Positions 34,814-47,719 of a DNA stretch of 64,000 nt are shown one piece after another; the stretch's first letter is position 1; every line of letters starts with the position of its first letter. The notes under the pieces are model-generated. The model was not told where the DNA came from. It was given only the letters and a program-made list of their open reading frames with translations, and did no database searches. Location: the NCBI GenBank assembly GCA_932521025.1, contig OW051469.1:4910398-4974397 (forward strand), given 5' to 3'. The translations under genes were made by a program, and so were the position numbers. Source of the stretch: Oscheius onirici. Its lineage: Eukaryota > Nematoda > Chromadorea > Rhabditida > Rhabditidae.

Positions 34814-36265
34814 ATGATTTTTCTACTGTCGCTGTTGGCCATAACCCAAACGGTTTCCGCGGCTTCGGTTGAGGGTCTGGCTCCGCCAATCAAAGAGGTA
34901 TGTTCTGCAGCTTGAAGAAAGTGAAATTAATTGTAGGCCGGAACGCCAGGAACTTACTACGCAGTCGATTTTTCTCAACCTGCTTCGGTATCTCAAATGC
35001 AGTGTCTGGCTCAGGCTGGCTACAGTGCTGCCATTGTTCGGTGGGACTTTGGAAGAGAAATATATGTTTACAAGCCTTTTCAGAGCATATACTCCCACTG
35101 GAAATGGAGCTTATGATCCTTATGCCTGTACCAATATCCACAACGCTTATCGTAAGTGTAATATCTCTCTACTACTAAAGGGCAATGATGTCTGTCGTGG
35201 ACTGTGTGTGTTTGTTTGTTTCTCCGGGACCTCAAATTTTTGTGTATTGTTAAGAGTCGGCGCTGTTACCCAGACGACCCGGGTTCGACTCCTCTCCTCG
35301 CCAAGTATTTTTGCTAAATTGTTTTGAGTAGGAAATAGAGTCAGGGTAACCGGTAGGGAATCAGAAGGGACCGGTGGACTATGGAAATGATCAGAAGGAA
35401 CCAAAAGAAATCGGTTGACTGGAGAAGGGATCAGAAGAGATCGGTTGACTGGGGAAGGTGCAGAAGGGATTAGAAAAGATCGGTTGACTGGGGAAAGGGA
35501 TCAGAAGTAAAGAAGAAAACACAAGTAAAAAAGCCGCCGACAGGCGGCGAAGCCGGCTGGTATAAACAAAAATGATAATTTCAGCTTGCATCGGAACTGA
35601 TGTCTTCATGACTCCGCAGCCTTAGTGGGTTTTGAAATTTAGTGTTCTAATCTGTTCTTGTGGAACTTTCGAGGAAAATATTTTCAGCTCGACCAAACCT
35701 GGCTACACCCAGTTTGACGAAATGTACAGTGGGCTCCGAAACAACGGAATTCAGCTGAACTCCGCCTGGCTACAGGTCGTTTCTCCCAGTCATTGGTCCA
35801 CCAATGTCCAATCAAACATCGCTTTTATACAATCCGTCCTCAGTAGAATGAGAGTAAGTCTTTCTTTTTGAAGTCACTATCTTTCTGTCGACCCGAGAAA
35901 ATTCCCAATTTTAGCAATACGGCGTCCGTCCGGGAATCTACACCAGCCAGTCGGATTGGTACCAGATCACTGGAAACTGGGCTGGAGCTGGAGCTGATTG
36001 TATGCTCTGGTATGCCAGTGTGAGAGGAGCGGGACCGTCTGGAGAGACTCCAGCCGACTTCAGCGACTTTGTTCCTTTCGGATGTTGGCAGTTCCCGACA
36101 ATGAAGCAGTACGGACAGGTCGAGAGTCTCTGTGGACTGACTGTCAATCGCAACATCTTTGTCTCTCCTGCTCCATCCTTTGCCGCCTATCTGGAAGGTT
36201 TGAAAGGACTGGACAAGAATCTGAAGCCGGAAAAGTATCCGGTCGGAATGATTGCTGCTTCTTAG
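34814..36265 (+). CDS. GH25-type lysozyme (nematode LYS family)
   Basis: Starts at 34814 with a signal peptide (MIFLLSLLAITQTVSA). After short introns the domain begins YYAVDFSQPASVSQMQCLAQ (about 34950-35010), holding the expected N-terminal catalytic Asp. It continues AYTPTGNGAYDPYACTNIHN, RPGIYTSQSDWYQITGNWAG (about 35930-35990), LWYASVRGAGPS and VPFGCWQFPTMKQYGQ, and ends at 36265. The length and order match C. elegans lysozymes of the lys-4 to lys-10 type, gut enzymes used in bacterial digestion and defence. The third intron (about 35152-35584) holds SINE copy B, antisense to none of the exons. No frame break is seen. Confidence 0.88.
35161..35562 (+). mobile_element. SINE-like element, copy B
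   Basis: A full-length copy of about 402 bp, inside a lysozyme intron, in the opposite orientation to copy A. The order is ATATCTCTCTACTACTAAAG, a TTTG-rich stretch, a tRNA-type B box GGGTTCGACTCC (about 35281-35292), then about four tandem units of roughly 30 bp with GATCAGAAG...TCGGTTGACTGG, and a GC-rich hairpin at 35532-35560. No clear target duplication could be read. Confidence 0.82.
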
Positions 36266-36390
36266 ACCCAATTAAATTATCATTTTCGTTTTGTGTTAAA
36301 TGAAATCAGTGAAGGAAAAAGATTCATAGACTACCCGTCTCGAAAGACCAATGTATCTAACAGAAAAAGAAAAAAGGAAAAGGATAAAAA

Positions 36391-39300
36391 TCACTCCAAG
36401 TAGATGTCTTCTGTCGGATGTGCAAAAGCCATGTATTCGTCGTAAGATCTCTTGAAGGCTCGTCTAAAACAAAGTCACCATTTAATCAAAAAAAGGAAAG
36501 AACTTACCCAATAGACTCGACAATAGGTTGTGTTGTGGCGTTGGACATGAAGACGTGACATGCAAATCTGGGCAGAAGAGGATGTTTGGTTATAAAGCCA
36601 AAGTATTTCAGTTGTTTCGGGTGAGCTCCGCAGAAACTAATGTTCTGGAGACTGTAGAAGAAGTCGAAGGTGGGACATTGAAAGAACTGAAAAGGGGACT
36701 GTTTACCAGTACTGTCTTTCTGTCTCTGTTCTTCTGTTTTGAAAAAGTAGTATCACTCTTTTTAGTGTTGTTAATTTCATCCAATTCTTCCCTTTAGTCT
36801 TGTGAACAGTAACATTCTTTTTGACCAATACTGTCCCTCTACCCACCGTCCTATTCACCATTTTAAGTTCTCATCAACTCACATTTTTCTTCTTTTTGTC
36901 AATCACATGAATTCCTCGGAAGGAAATCTCCATAAGTACAGTCAGCGGCACAATCGTCTCTTCCCGATTTTTATAGACAGCCAAGACCTTGTTCATCGCC
37001 TGTATCAAGACGTCGTTCCCTTTGTGATGAGCCACTTCTATCGAAGCCAGCATAGTCAAGTAGAATGTGTCACGCTCATTTGTCAACACTTCTGGAAGAA
37101 AATTTTAAAGGAGAATGAAGTAAACCGTACTGTTTACAGTCGTTGGTAGGGCTCCTAGACAAATCTCTTCGACGATGTCAATCTCACAGACGACAGCAGC
37201 TGGGAAGATGCCGGACATACCCGTGCGGAGATTTGTTCCTGGAACGGTAAACATAAAATAAAGAAAGTTCTACCAAAGTTCCAGTGGTCTTCCATTTGAC
37301 GATCGACATGGACTGCATCTCCAATTTCGAGGAGAACTTCGTCTGGATGCCTAAAAGAAAAAAAACTTTAGAAAATTAGCAATTATCAGAGAGACATATT
37401 CTCAAAACCATTCATAGCTAATTATTCCCTCATTACGACAATTTGTTATGTAAAGTTCTCTCGAGGACATCCATAGCCAGAACAGAATAATAAATACTGA
37501 CCTAGGAATGAACGTAGACTGAACTCTATGAGTTGGATTGAGACTCTCTGAGGTGGTACAAGAAGAGACTCCAGAAGAGTCATCGGGAGAAAAGAAGGCT
37601 GAACATTTTTGATATTCAGACGTGGAAAGAACTTACATTTTCTTTGCTTTCTATAAGAGTTGCCATTGATGGTGTCATCTTCATAATAAGATTCTTCGAA
37701 TGCGCTCCTAGCCATCACAGAGTCGCTCATTCCTGCAAGAGACAGATGGAGAAATCTTGCTCGACTAACCATCAATAAAGCACAGAGTGTGATCGTTTTT
37801 GGGTGGAGGCGGCAGTGTCATTGTTGGAAGACGTGAGAGGATGTTCGAGTGAAGTGGGAGAGGCGGCAGTCGACGGCCCGAGGATGCGTGCGGTGAGGGA
37901 AGAACTGAAAGATTTTAGTTTGAGAAGCACTGGAAATGATGCTTGGTCACTGGAAAAGGAGTGGGGATAAACAAGAGGCTTCGTTTGAAATGATCAGTTA
38001 TAGAAACTACTTGATTCTGACTATCTTCTGAGTCTCTCTGTCCAGAATAAAAATCAATGAAAAAATCCCGTGCTGCCATAAGGAGTCAAAATGGGCCAGA
38101 TGGCGGATCTCATAACGAGATATTCCCTCTTGTGCACGCAGAGTCATTAGATAATGAGAGAAGTCTGGGACACAGAAAGCCTAATCAATTTAGAACAAAG
38201 AGAGGACATGGTCCAAAACAAAAGCCGGGAGGAAACTGAGGTGTAGAAGGAGAAGTGGAAGAATGCATAGGAAATGAGGGCAGAGAGAGCGGCGTGTTCT
38301 GCCAATGACAGGATGACAAGTGGCTCCAATGAACCTTTAGAAGAAAAGGAAAAATATGATTTAAACAGAGTGAGAAAGAGTCATAAACATGAACTTGGAA
38401 CTTGGAAAGACTGGTCAGCTAGTTTCTGGGAACATTGGAAGTAAGTCTGCGTGTAATCCCTTTAATGGACTTTTACTGGACTCTCTTTCTCTATTATTTT
38501 TGTAATCCTATAAAAACCAGTTCTATCTTTTTTATAATCTTTTCCTTATTCTAACGGCAGCTAGAACATTTCCCAAATGTCGCTACCAAACAAGCTTGCA
38601 GGCAGATTACGACATACACCCTTTAATTCCTCCTCGACTGACGTAAAAAGACAGAAAGGAGAGACTAATCGAATAGCCAGAGGAAAAAAACCCAAAAAGG
38701 CTTAACGAGTAACGAGGAGGGAAAATGAGAGCAGAAATGGGATGCCTGGACGCGTATGATTGGCCGCAATGACGTTGTCTAGAGAAGGAGAGAGGCTGTT
38801 TTGGGGTTGGAATCGATGTCCGACAATGGAAGAGACGAGGGTGGAGGGAGAAGAGATTCAGATCAATGGAGTGAGTCAGGGGAGATCTTCTCCCTCTCTC
38901 TCTCTCTCTCTCTCAAATTAATGATAGTCAAGCGCTTACCGTGAGGAGGTGACATTGGAGTCTTGATGTGTGAGTAGGGGTCCGGATTCCGCCTGAAAAG
39001 TCTATTTTACTTCAGGGACTGAAGAAGAGCTTAAAGAGCTGCTCTGGAAGGAGGCCATTCAATTACGGGCCTTCTCTGGACTGCCCTGTGCCCGCCCGAA
39101 AAGCTCATAAGAAGGACGACGGGAAGGAACACATCAGTCATGGAAATCAGAAGAGGGCGGCTTTTAATTAGAGTCAGCTTATTGGGTGAAGAGACGAACC
39201 TGGGCGCTGTATCTATGGGAGATTGGCTGTTCGAGTGGAGACTGAGCACGGAACAGACTCCCGGACAGCCGTAGTGCGATTGAAGGTTCAAAGTTGATGG

Positions 39301-42300
39301 TGGTCGAGCCACTGATCTGAAAAGGAATAGTGGAACAGAAGGACCAAACAAGAATATAGATGCTGGAAAGAGGCAGACGAGGCCATTAAAGAAGATCACC
39401 TCCGGCAGTAAATCTCCTCTAGCCAAAAGACCTTTCTACCCAATTACGTACGAGGAAGGAGGAGACAAGGTTTCAATGGCCGAAATCTATTCGGAAACTT
39501 GTCTATATGAACAATAAACTCTGGGAACTGTACTGGTCACTTGTATCAGTGTGATAGTTATTCAAAATATCAACAACTGGTTTCTGGTCTCCACAGAAGA
39601 CACTGAGTGCTGACTCAGTAAACAAAGCCTTACCTCATATCCTGTCGACTTCCTAACAACAAATCTTGTTCCTCAAACTCTACTCTCTGTCTCGACTCAT
39701 AGAATGCCCGATCGTACATGGACATGGAACTTGTCAACGATCCTAAAATATTCTTACTGTAAGAAAACAGCAAGTCCTACCGGCGTTATAGCCGACTTCA
39801 TCCGGTCGTCTTGGAAGTTTCCTCCTTCCTTTTCTGAACTCTTCAGTAGTCACACTTCTCTTCATCCTTGTATCAGAATAGCTTCCATGCATGCTGGCAC
39901 GACTCCACTCCTCAGTCTCTTGCGACAGTTGGACAATACTTCCTCTTTCCAACCAGGCCGTCCGTTTGTCCAACTCGTAGCTCTCCATCTCATCCAGTTG
40001 ACTGTTTCCTGAGTGAGTCGAGCCTCCCAGAAGGACCGGTGGACAGGGAGATGGGACTCCGACTGTCCATTCAATAATCGCCGGCGGAAGATTTTCCTGA
40101 TCAGAGTGCTGATGTTCCGGCTCATAAGTGCTCAGATAGCGGTGTTCTTCATAACTGCCGACTTCTTGAAGATCATAGAGTCCGCCGTGAGCAGAACGAG
40201 ACATCGGGACTGGGGGAGAGCGGTGTTGCTGGGAGAACTGAGAGACTTATTTATTAACTTAGAGGATTGGCACTGACCTGCATCGAACGGGTTCGCGGAA
40301 GACGAACCTCTTGGTCTAGCCAGCCAGTCGGTCTCGAGAGAATGTCTTCTTCAGGCCAGACTTCCTGCTGTGGCCAGGGCTCACGTTGAGGCCATTCATC
40401 TTCGGAAGAACCGGTGGATTCTCGACCCAGAAACTCCTCCTCAGCTGGTCTGGGCCGTAGTTGGAGAGAGCGGGATGAGGTCATTTTGACTGAAATATGG
40501 AAAACAAATACAGAGAAAGAGAGTAGATCTAGAAGTAAAGACTGAGAAAACTGGTCAATCTCTGAGCCTTCTTCTTCTCTCGACCAATTAGCTGCAGGAA
40601 ATGGGAAGCTGGCCTTTTTGGTGCAAGAGGAGAGCAAGAGCAAAGAAAGGGGTTGTCTCTCTATTTAAAATTCACCAGAGCCAAAGAATCAGAGCAAATG
40701 GAGATCAACTGAAAAAAATCTACAGAAAGCTGCAAAGTGTCCAGTGCTTCCTGACTGTGTCATAAGTCAGTGTTCCCGAAAAAGCTCTACTTCTCAAGAT
40801 AGAATAAGGAAGTGTCATGCGACTACTTGAGCGTAGCCGTGCGTAAGTGGTCGGGGATGCTGGCTGATTGCCCTTAGGGGTAGTTCCCCTATTCTCAATT
40901 GAATTACAGCCGTAAACACTCGGCTTTCATCACCCCCATACTCGCAGTGAGAACTTTAATGGTCTTTAAGAAATGGGAAACGGGGGATTGGTCGGGGAAC
41001 AAACAGGCCCAAACTAATATCATATTCGAGGTATTTGGCGCCAATTAGCAGCTAGGAGGTAAAGAAATACATTTCATAGAAGCGAGCAGGAAAAATTGGA
41101 GGATCGTGTGAGGATTTTAGGGAAAACAATGGGAAAAGTAAACGATTGGTGAAAGACAAACAAGTATGATTGCTTTTGTCTGAAATCTGAAGGGAAACGT
41201 AACTTGGAACAGAAAGACATATCTTCTGAAAGAATAAACATGCTTTCATTAGATCTACAAAGTTTTGTTCTTTTCCAAGCTAATAATTCCTAGTTATGGG
41301 AAAGGTTCTTTCTCAGGAAAAGCACAAAACAAGGTTTAAAGACTGGAAATCTCGGATAAGTATAATGCCAAACAGTAGGAAATTCATTGTTTGATCAGTA
41401 GTTATCAATACTCTTTCGTTATTTTGTAAGAAAGCTACACGGATTTTCACCGGATTAACAGAGACAAGAAGTTAGGTAAAGAGAATCATGTACCGATTGC
41501 GTGACTGCTACTGATGATAACATACTGAATATGGACTAATTCTGTGAACGATGTTTTTCTTGTATGAGTTTCTAATAGTCTGAGACTTAAAATATGCAGA
41601 AAGACAGGGACTGAGGAATATTAGTTCCGTAATTGAATAGCCTAGTCAATCAAGAGTCATAAGATTCTGTGACTCACTCTGATTTCCAGGAACTCCGAGA
41701 ACTGGAGGCAGAGGTCTTGGAGGAGACGGTGTTTCAGCTGAAGAGGCGCAGCTGGAAGGCAGTGGAATAGAGTTCTGGGAGTCGGCTGAAAAGATGCGTT
41801 TTTGGAAGTGTTATGGGCGGCGAACTCGATTCATCACATTTAGAGGGAGCCAGCCAATGAAAAAGGCGGCAGTCTCAGAAGAGAGGCCAACTGACAGCTA
41901 TCCCAAGAGTCTGTAACTCTTGGCGTCAAGTCACGCGCTTCAAAAATTTGGGATGAAGGTTGTATTTGGTCTCTCGTAGGGTGGCTACTAATTGAAAACG
42001 GGGCGGGACAGCCAAACAGCTCGAATTTCTTCAATTACTCGACAAGCTGTTTGACGCAGGTAGGTGCTTTTACTTACCGACTGGAGTCTCTATGACTGGA
42101 TAGCTGCGAGAAAAATGCTGGAGCAGGTTGAAGGAGCGGTTGTCCTCATCCTCTTCTGCTTCTTCGTCACTTTCGTCTTCCTCGCCGTATTCTGGAGCCG
42201 ACCAACAGCCGTTCCTCTCGTCTTCTGGAATGATCTTTGTCTCACTCCCTTACCAACTCACCGTCTCCTTCAGATTCCAGTCCGTTCTCCTCTCCCAAAT

Positions 42301-42998
42301 ATACGTTAGGTGGCGATGACCAGCTTCCGGAGTTCTGCGGCGAGATCTGTAACATCCATCTCAATAATCCTTCCCCTTTGGAAAAAAAAATAAGAACCCT
42401 TTCCCTCCAGGGCCCTATCGTCCGTTTAATCGGGCCCCGTCAGTCAGTGCTCATCCCTCCATTTGTCACAGGCAAAAGGGCTATTAATCGAAGATGTGCG
42501 GGAGACTGGGACCAGTAAAAACCAACCTTAAACCTCTTCTTCGTCTTGTCTTTCGGCAGATCAGGCTCCGGCCAACTCTCGTCGATTCCAGTACCGTAGT
42601 CCACAACTCCCGGCTCATTTTCCTCTTCCAGTTGTTTCGTAGTGGAGTCAAGCATTTTCGCCAGACTTATCTTAAATGACTCACTAATAGACTCAACTCA
42701 AAAAACCAACTTCAAAGCTAGTTTTGCTTGTTTTCATTGTGTGAGTGTGGCGCTGAATCGTGTAGGCCGACTTGCTCTTTATGAGACTCCGGAGAATCGG
42801 ATGAACTGCAAACTCTGCGTCACTAAAACGGGAGTTCATAAATCAGAGGACAAGAACAAACCTATCACTGTCGGAATCCGACTTTGAAGAATCCTCATTT
42901 TCCTCCTCCAAAATAGGCGGTCCCCATGGACTCGAGGCTTCGGAGCGTGACTTGATCAGAGCGATTTCCTCAATCTCGTCACTGTCGCCTCTTTGCAT
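36391..42998 (-). CDS. jip-1: JIP-1 JNK-interacting scaffold (SH3 + PTB domains)
   Basis: Starts at 42998 ([18 protein letters not shown]) and ends at 36391. The N-terminal half is acidic and disordered, over widely spaced exons. One exon (about 39320-39280) has RPPSTLNL, a close match to the JNK docking motif of JIP proteins. The SH3 domain spans about 37600-37140 ([42 protein letters not shown]). The PTB domain follows ([54 protein letters not shown]), and the C-terminal ends [11 protein letters not shown] scaffolds assemble the JNK cascade and bind kinesin light chain through this C-terminal tail. An internal ATG near 40485 ([17 protein letters not shown]) may start a shorter form. Confidence 0.92.
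38889..38916. repeat. (TC)n microsatellite
   Basis: A pure TC dinucleotide run of about 24 bp, in a jip-1 intron. It looks like an ordinary simple repeat. Confidence 0.8.
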
Positions 42999-45586
42999 TC
43001 ACTGGAATGAAATCTGTACGACCAGAAATGTGGTGAAAAGAGACTTAAAAGAAATTCATCAAAGAGAAAAGATGCGTTCAAGGTTCTTTTTGCCTTTTGA
43101 ATAATTTAGAAGATTGAGCAAGAGAACTGGACTGGAAACATTTTTTTCCATTCAAAGGTAGTTGCAAATTGAACAAAATCTTGCAGAGCGTGTGATACAT
43201 CAATCATACCGAGAGACTAGTATGACTAGTGATCCGAACTGTATTTGAACGTGAACTTGTCCAAAATCTTGTGATTTGGGCTGTCAGTGTACAATATTGG
43301 TGAGTCAACTTGATTTAGGTAACTGATTTTATTTTGTATTAAATCACAGGATTGGATGGTTGAATTGATAAATCTGGCCTTTCAAAATGACGAGTCAAAG
43401 TGGGGGCTATGAGTTACGTGGCCATAATATAGTGGCTATAGGAGGTACTAAAGACGAAGATGTCATGATAGCATGATCTTGTAGATGCAATATTCACAGC
43501 CGCTTCACCTTAATACTAAAGAACGACGACATTTTTTTTCTACGAAAGAAACTGGAGCTCTGACAAGAGCCCTCGTCAAAAGTGGCTCATTCAATCCGTT
43601 CCATTTCTCTAGAATGTTCCATTTTGAAAAGCCATTGATGAAGTAATTGGCGCACTGCTGCTGCCGGAAATTGCCTCGTCGGAGGGAGACTATCCCCTGG
43701 TTCCCGTCGCTAATTCGTCTCCAATTAGCAGAGCTTGGGTGGGAGGGAGGAAGTTGTCAGCCAAGAGTCATTCCGCGGGTATTTTGGGGTGTCTGTTAAT
43801 GATAATCTGTCGCTTTGACGCTTGAGAGGATTCCCGAGAAGGGATTGAGAAAACAAGAAGATACTGAGAAGCTGTCACGCAAACAAGCCCTTGGTTTCAG
43901 CTTCGGGTGAGAATCCGATTTGGCCAAGAGAAATGAGCCAGATTCTTTGCGAGAGTGAGGTTTCAGACGATAGGAAAACAGTTACTTTCAGAATGAAGAC
44001 GAAGTTTGTGATCGTTTGTTGTAATTTAGAATTTGTGAAAATGCTTCGGAGCTTGGAGTTTGTCTGTTCAGCTAACATATTGCGATAATGGATTGGGATG
44101 ATGGAGAGAGCTCTGCGTCTGGCCAACTTTTCAGATTCTTCACAAACTTTGCGAAACTGAACATAAGAAAGCAAGACAAAAGAGGATAATGTGGCGCAGA
44201 ATGGATGAGCCTCATCCATGAATGTCTAACGACCAGAGTTTCGAATCTCACTTTCCAGAACAACAAATTAATCTTTGTACAAATATGAATACCTCTATTT
44301 TACCTTCTAATTTGGGAACATCCACTGTAAATTGTTCTCGCGTCTGTCTGTTAGTGTCTCTTTGAAGCTTTTATTGTGGATAAAGAGGGAACAAAGGAGG
44401 GATCAAAAAGAACAAGTTGTAACAAGTCGCGACAGGAAAAGTAAGTGCTCAACTTTGTATCTCACGACTGGTAGTTTCTTTGGAGGGCTAGGACAGGAGG
44501 TGACTAGAACGGAGCGCCAAGGAAAGCAAAAACTGGAGTCTAGGACAGTGGCGTCAGAACAAAGTAAAAAGCGAAGACCAGGAATCTCTAACTTTAGTCT
44601 ATTCCTTGTTTACATAAAAGGAAAGAATATATGTAAGCGAACATTGAGTTGCTCAATTACCAGGCAATGAATTGGTAATTGAAGGATAGTAAATAAAGAA
44701 AACAACAAGATGGAAAGAGACAAAGAGAGAAGTTTCCTTCTACGAATAATTCAATCCTAGGGCGGTGTGATATTTAATTAGGGAGCTGCACACATATCTC
44801 CCCAGCAGAGTATGTGTGTTCCCGGAGCCGTTGGAGTTGGCTCGACGACGATATCGATCGACGTCACCACGCCCACAAACCCCTTGACTGGGAAGAAGAA
44901 GCCTTCGTCAGATCCTCCGTCTGGTTATCAGCAATCAGGATTAGGGGCTCTTTCTGAATCTCGTGAGTCAGGAAGAGATCCTAAAAGAGAGTCATTCAAT
45001 TATGGAAAAGACACTTTTTGGGATATCCTGAAGGCAGTCAGCCGTGGCGCCAAAAAAAAAACAATTAAGAGGGAGAGCAGAGAACATCAAAAATGACTCT
45101 CGTGGAATGAGGGTGTAGTACTCGACTTCGAGTAGGTTATTTGATCTTTTGAAATATTCAAGTGCGCTTTGACAATAACAAAGAGAGAGGATTGAAAGAT
45201 ATTAACAAATGGACAGCAAATTCTCGCAATCAAGATATTAACCGATTTGTAATGTCGCTCTATTCGTCGCCAAAGAAAAAGAGAACTCAAAAGAAGACAT
45301 GCCATCGGGGCATAACCTCAAATGGGGACAGTACCCCGTAGATAATTAATGCGATCAGCTGCACTTTGTTCATTTTTCTGTAAGAAATACAAGATCAAAA
45401 TGAAGGCAAGAAAGCGGAACCTTCCAAACTAAACCTTCCGTTACCACTCAGTGATCATTTCTTGTTCGGGTCCTAATGTTTTAATATGAACACACTTTTT
45501 CGAATTTTTTCTTCACTTTTTTGAACACAATTTGTACTTTGAATATTTTCAGATGACACTGGGAGTATTTTAACTTTCATCGTCCC
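42999..45586. other. Long region upstream of jip-1
   Basis: About 2.6 kb without a recognised gene. It should include the jip-1 promoter and 5' UTR exons. Conserved-looking short exons could exist here but I cannot support any. One moderately coding-like frame is listed separately (44812-45096). Confidence 0.4.
44812..45096 (+). CDS. Possible small ORF, 94 codons
   Basis: An unspliced ATG frame (MCVPGAVGVGSTTISIDVTT) with Thr/Ser/Pro-rich composition and a basic end (GAKKKTIKRESREHQK). No family is recognised and no signal peptide is convincing. It may be a 5' exon, an unknown gene or chance. Confidence 0.2.
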   Translation: MCVPGAVGVGSTTISIDVTTPTNPLTGKKKPSSDPPSGYQQSGLGALSESRESGRDPKRESFNYGKDTFWDILKAVSRGAKKKTIKRESREHQK

Positions 45587-46598
45587 TCAAATATCCAGAA
45601 GTTTGTTGGCCTTCGGTTTCCAGTAACACGGATAGCTGAGAGTCGGATCCATAGGCTAAACTCGCTGATATCTTGGAATTAAAGTATTCTTACGTTGATT
45701 TCAATTGGCTCGCAGAGACCTTTCATACAGTCGCCTTCAGCCAGATGGTCATCGTGGTCAGCGAAGCACTTGAATATTTTTTCACAAATATTACATTGCC
45801 AAGCTGTTACTCCAGTTCTCCGGTTCTTCTCCAGCTGAAAATAATGATTTTAAAAAGGCTGTTTCCAGTCTCCCACCATCTTCATCTTGTCCTTCTCCGC
45901 CTGAATTTCTTCTTGACTCATCCTGTCGTAGTCTTCTTCCCAGGGAATAAACTCTGATTCTTCTTCCGGAAGACCGATGGATTTTAAGCACAGATCCCTA
46001 AAACTGCATGTTACAATAAAAATAATGAGTACCGTAATGAGATTGGCTGGTCCTTCACTGAAAGATGTTTCTCCTTCTTTTTCTCATTGATCTTCCACAA
46101 AAGATTGACGTGTTGGGGATTAGGAAGACGTTCCATAACGGCCCAAGAGTCTTTCGCCTTTGACTTAAAGCCAACCTGGGCTATTCTGACCTCTGAAAGT
46201 AGATAAAACTGAACAAGGACTAGATACTTACCATTATCGTAGCTCACAATGTGTCTGGATTCGTTCTGCATCGAACATTCGTGATTTTTTATGACTGTCT
46301 GGTGACGGGAGCTCAGAGTACAGACCTGAAACTGATGATTGGAGCTATTTTCAAAAAATAACCCAACAAGACAAAATCAAACTTATTTTTTTGCAGACTG
46401 AACGAAAGGATTAGCAAAAAAAAGAATCTTGTCAAGAAAGAAGAAGCTACGCACTTCCTGATAGAAAGACTCACCGAGGCGACTTTTTTTTGTGAAAAAA
46501 AATGGAAACTTTTTATGTATTCTCACCTCACAATAAAAAGGAGCAACTCTTGGCATATTCAGTCTGTAGAGAAGTTTTCTCTTTATCTGCTGAGCCAT
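45587..46598 (-). CDS. Zinc-finger protein with two spaced fingers
   Basis: Six exons join in phase. The N-terminus MAQQIKRKLLYRLNMPRVAP leads into a first finger FYCEVCTLSSRHQTVIKNHE (C-x2-C...H-x3/4-H type). Then come EVRIAQVGFKSKAKDSWAVM and an acidic helix (FIPWEEDYDRMSQEEIQAEK). A second finger follows, WQCNICEKIFKCFADHDDHL (about 45840-45775), and the C-terminus is YPCYWKPKANKLLDI. About 230 residues. The fingers suggest nucleic-acid or protein binding, and the protein is probably nuclear. I do not recognise the exact family. Confidence 0.68.
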
Positions 46599-47719
46599 GG
46601 TTCTCCGTGTTTGGAGTGTTCTCCATCTCCCTCTGAAATATCCGAACTGATTTGTCGTCAAAATTTTACAAACCTTGCTACAAGATTTCTGAACGATGGA
46701 TGTAGATATTTTATATGACTTTTGGGAAGATCACGAAGGCGCATCTGGAAAATGAGGGAGAAAAATTGGAGTCGCAGAGGAACGGATAATCGGAGTGGTA
46801 CGCAATTGCGACCCGAACAGACAATATTCATTGACTTCAAATATAAAAACTTATATAGAAAGCGAAAACCAAAAGGTCGTAAAAAATCTTGCGCTTTTTA
46901 TGAGTCAGAAGCTGTTTTTGATCAACTGACTCTCACTTTATTAATCCCGAAAAGTCAATATTGAGTAAGGCTGACTCACAAACAGTCTCTTCTCTATCTT
47001 TCACACTTTTTTTCAGCTAAATTTTGAGCCTTTTGTTTGAGGAAAGGTCTCTGATTCGTAGCTACCAATCACGACGAGAGTACAGTGTCCCGCCTTTACA
47101 ACTTTTTTGAGCTTGGAACTAAATATTTTGGCGTAATCCGGAGTAGTTAACAGTTAAGATGTTTAAATTTTTGGCGTGAGGTTCAAGTTGGAGACTATTG
47201 TCTGTCTCAAATATGTTGAGTTCAGAGTTATGAACCCCTTTAGCAAGTTAAATACAACCTCCGGGGTTTCACGGCAAGAAGATAAGCATACAGTTGTGTT
47301 CAACACAAAATCCAACAGTAGATTTTCGACAATAAAGTGGTTCTCCCCGTATAAATCCACATATCATCAAAACAAAACTTTTGGGGATGAATATTGTCAA
47401 TCGAGCTGTTATAAAAAAAGTTCCTTTTGTGCTGTGCCCACAAATAGCTGAATAAACGAATGACGCTTTTCAAACTTCAGGAGCAAAAACCACAGAGATT
47501 ATTTCCCGTAACTGGTTCGAATATGATCTCGTACCTGCTGCCATTTAATCGGACTTGTGACTCACATATGTTCTTGTACGAGTTTTTCGAGAACATTCCA
47601 ATAGTTTCCGATCCTCTTTGAGGGTCAAATCAGCGCCGGAAGGCTTTAACCACAGGTCTTATCTTTCGCGTGAGCTCTAGCGCCCTATAAAAACTGACTT
47701 ACGATATCATTTTTCAGCC
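46599..47719. other. Intergenic region between the zinc-finger and CAP genes
   Basis: The two genes diverge from here. AT-rich sequence with a few open frames near 47160-47450 that show no splice context. No RNA gene or transposon is recognised. Confidence 0.35.
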
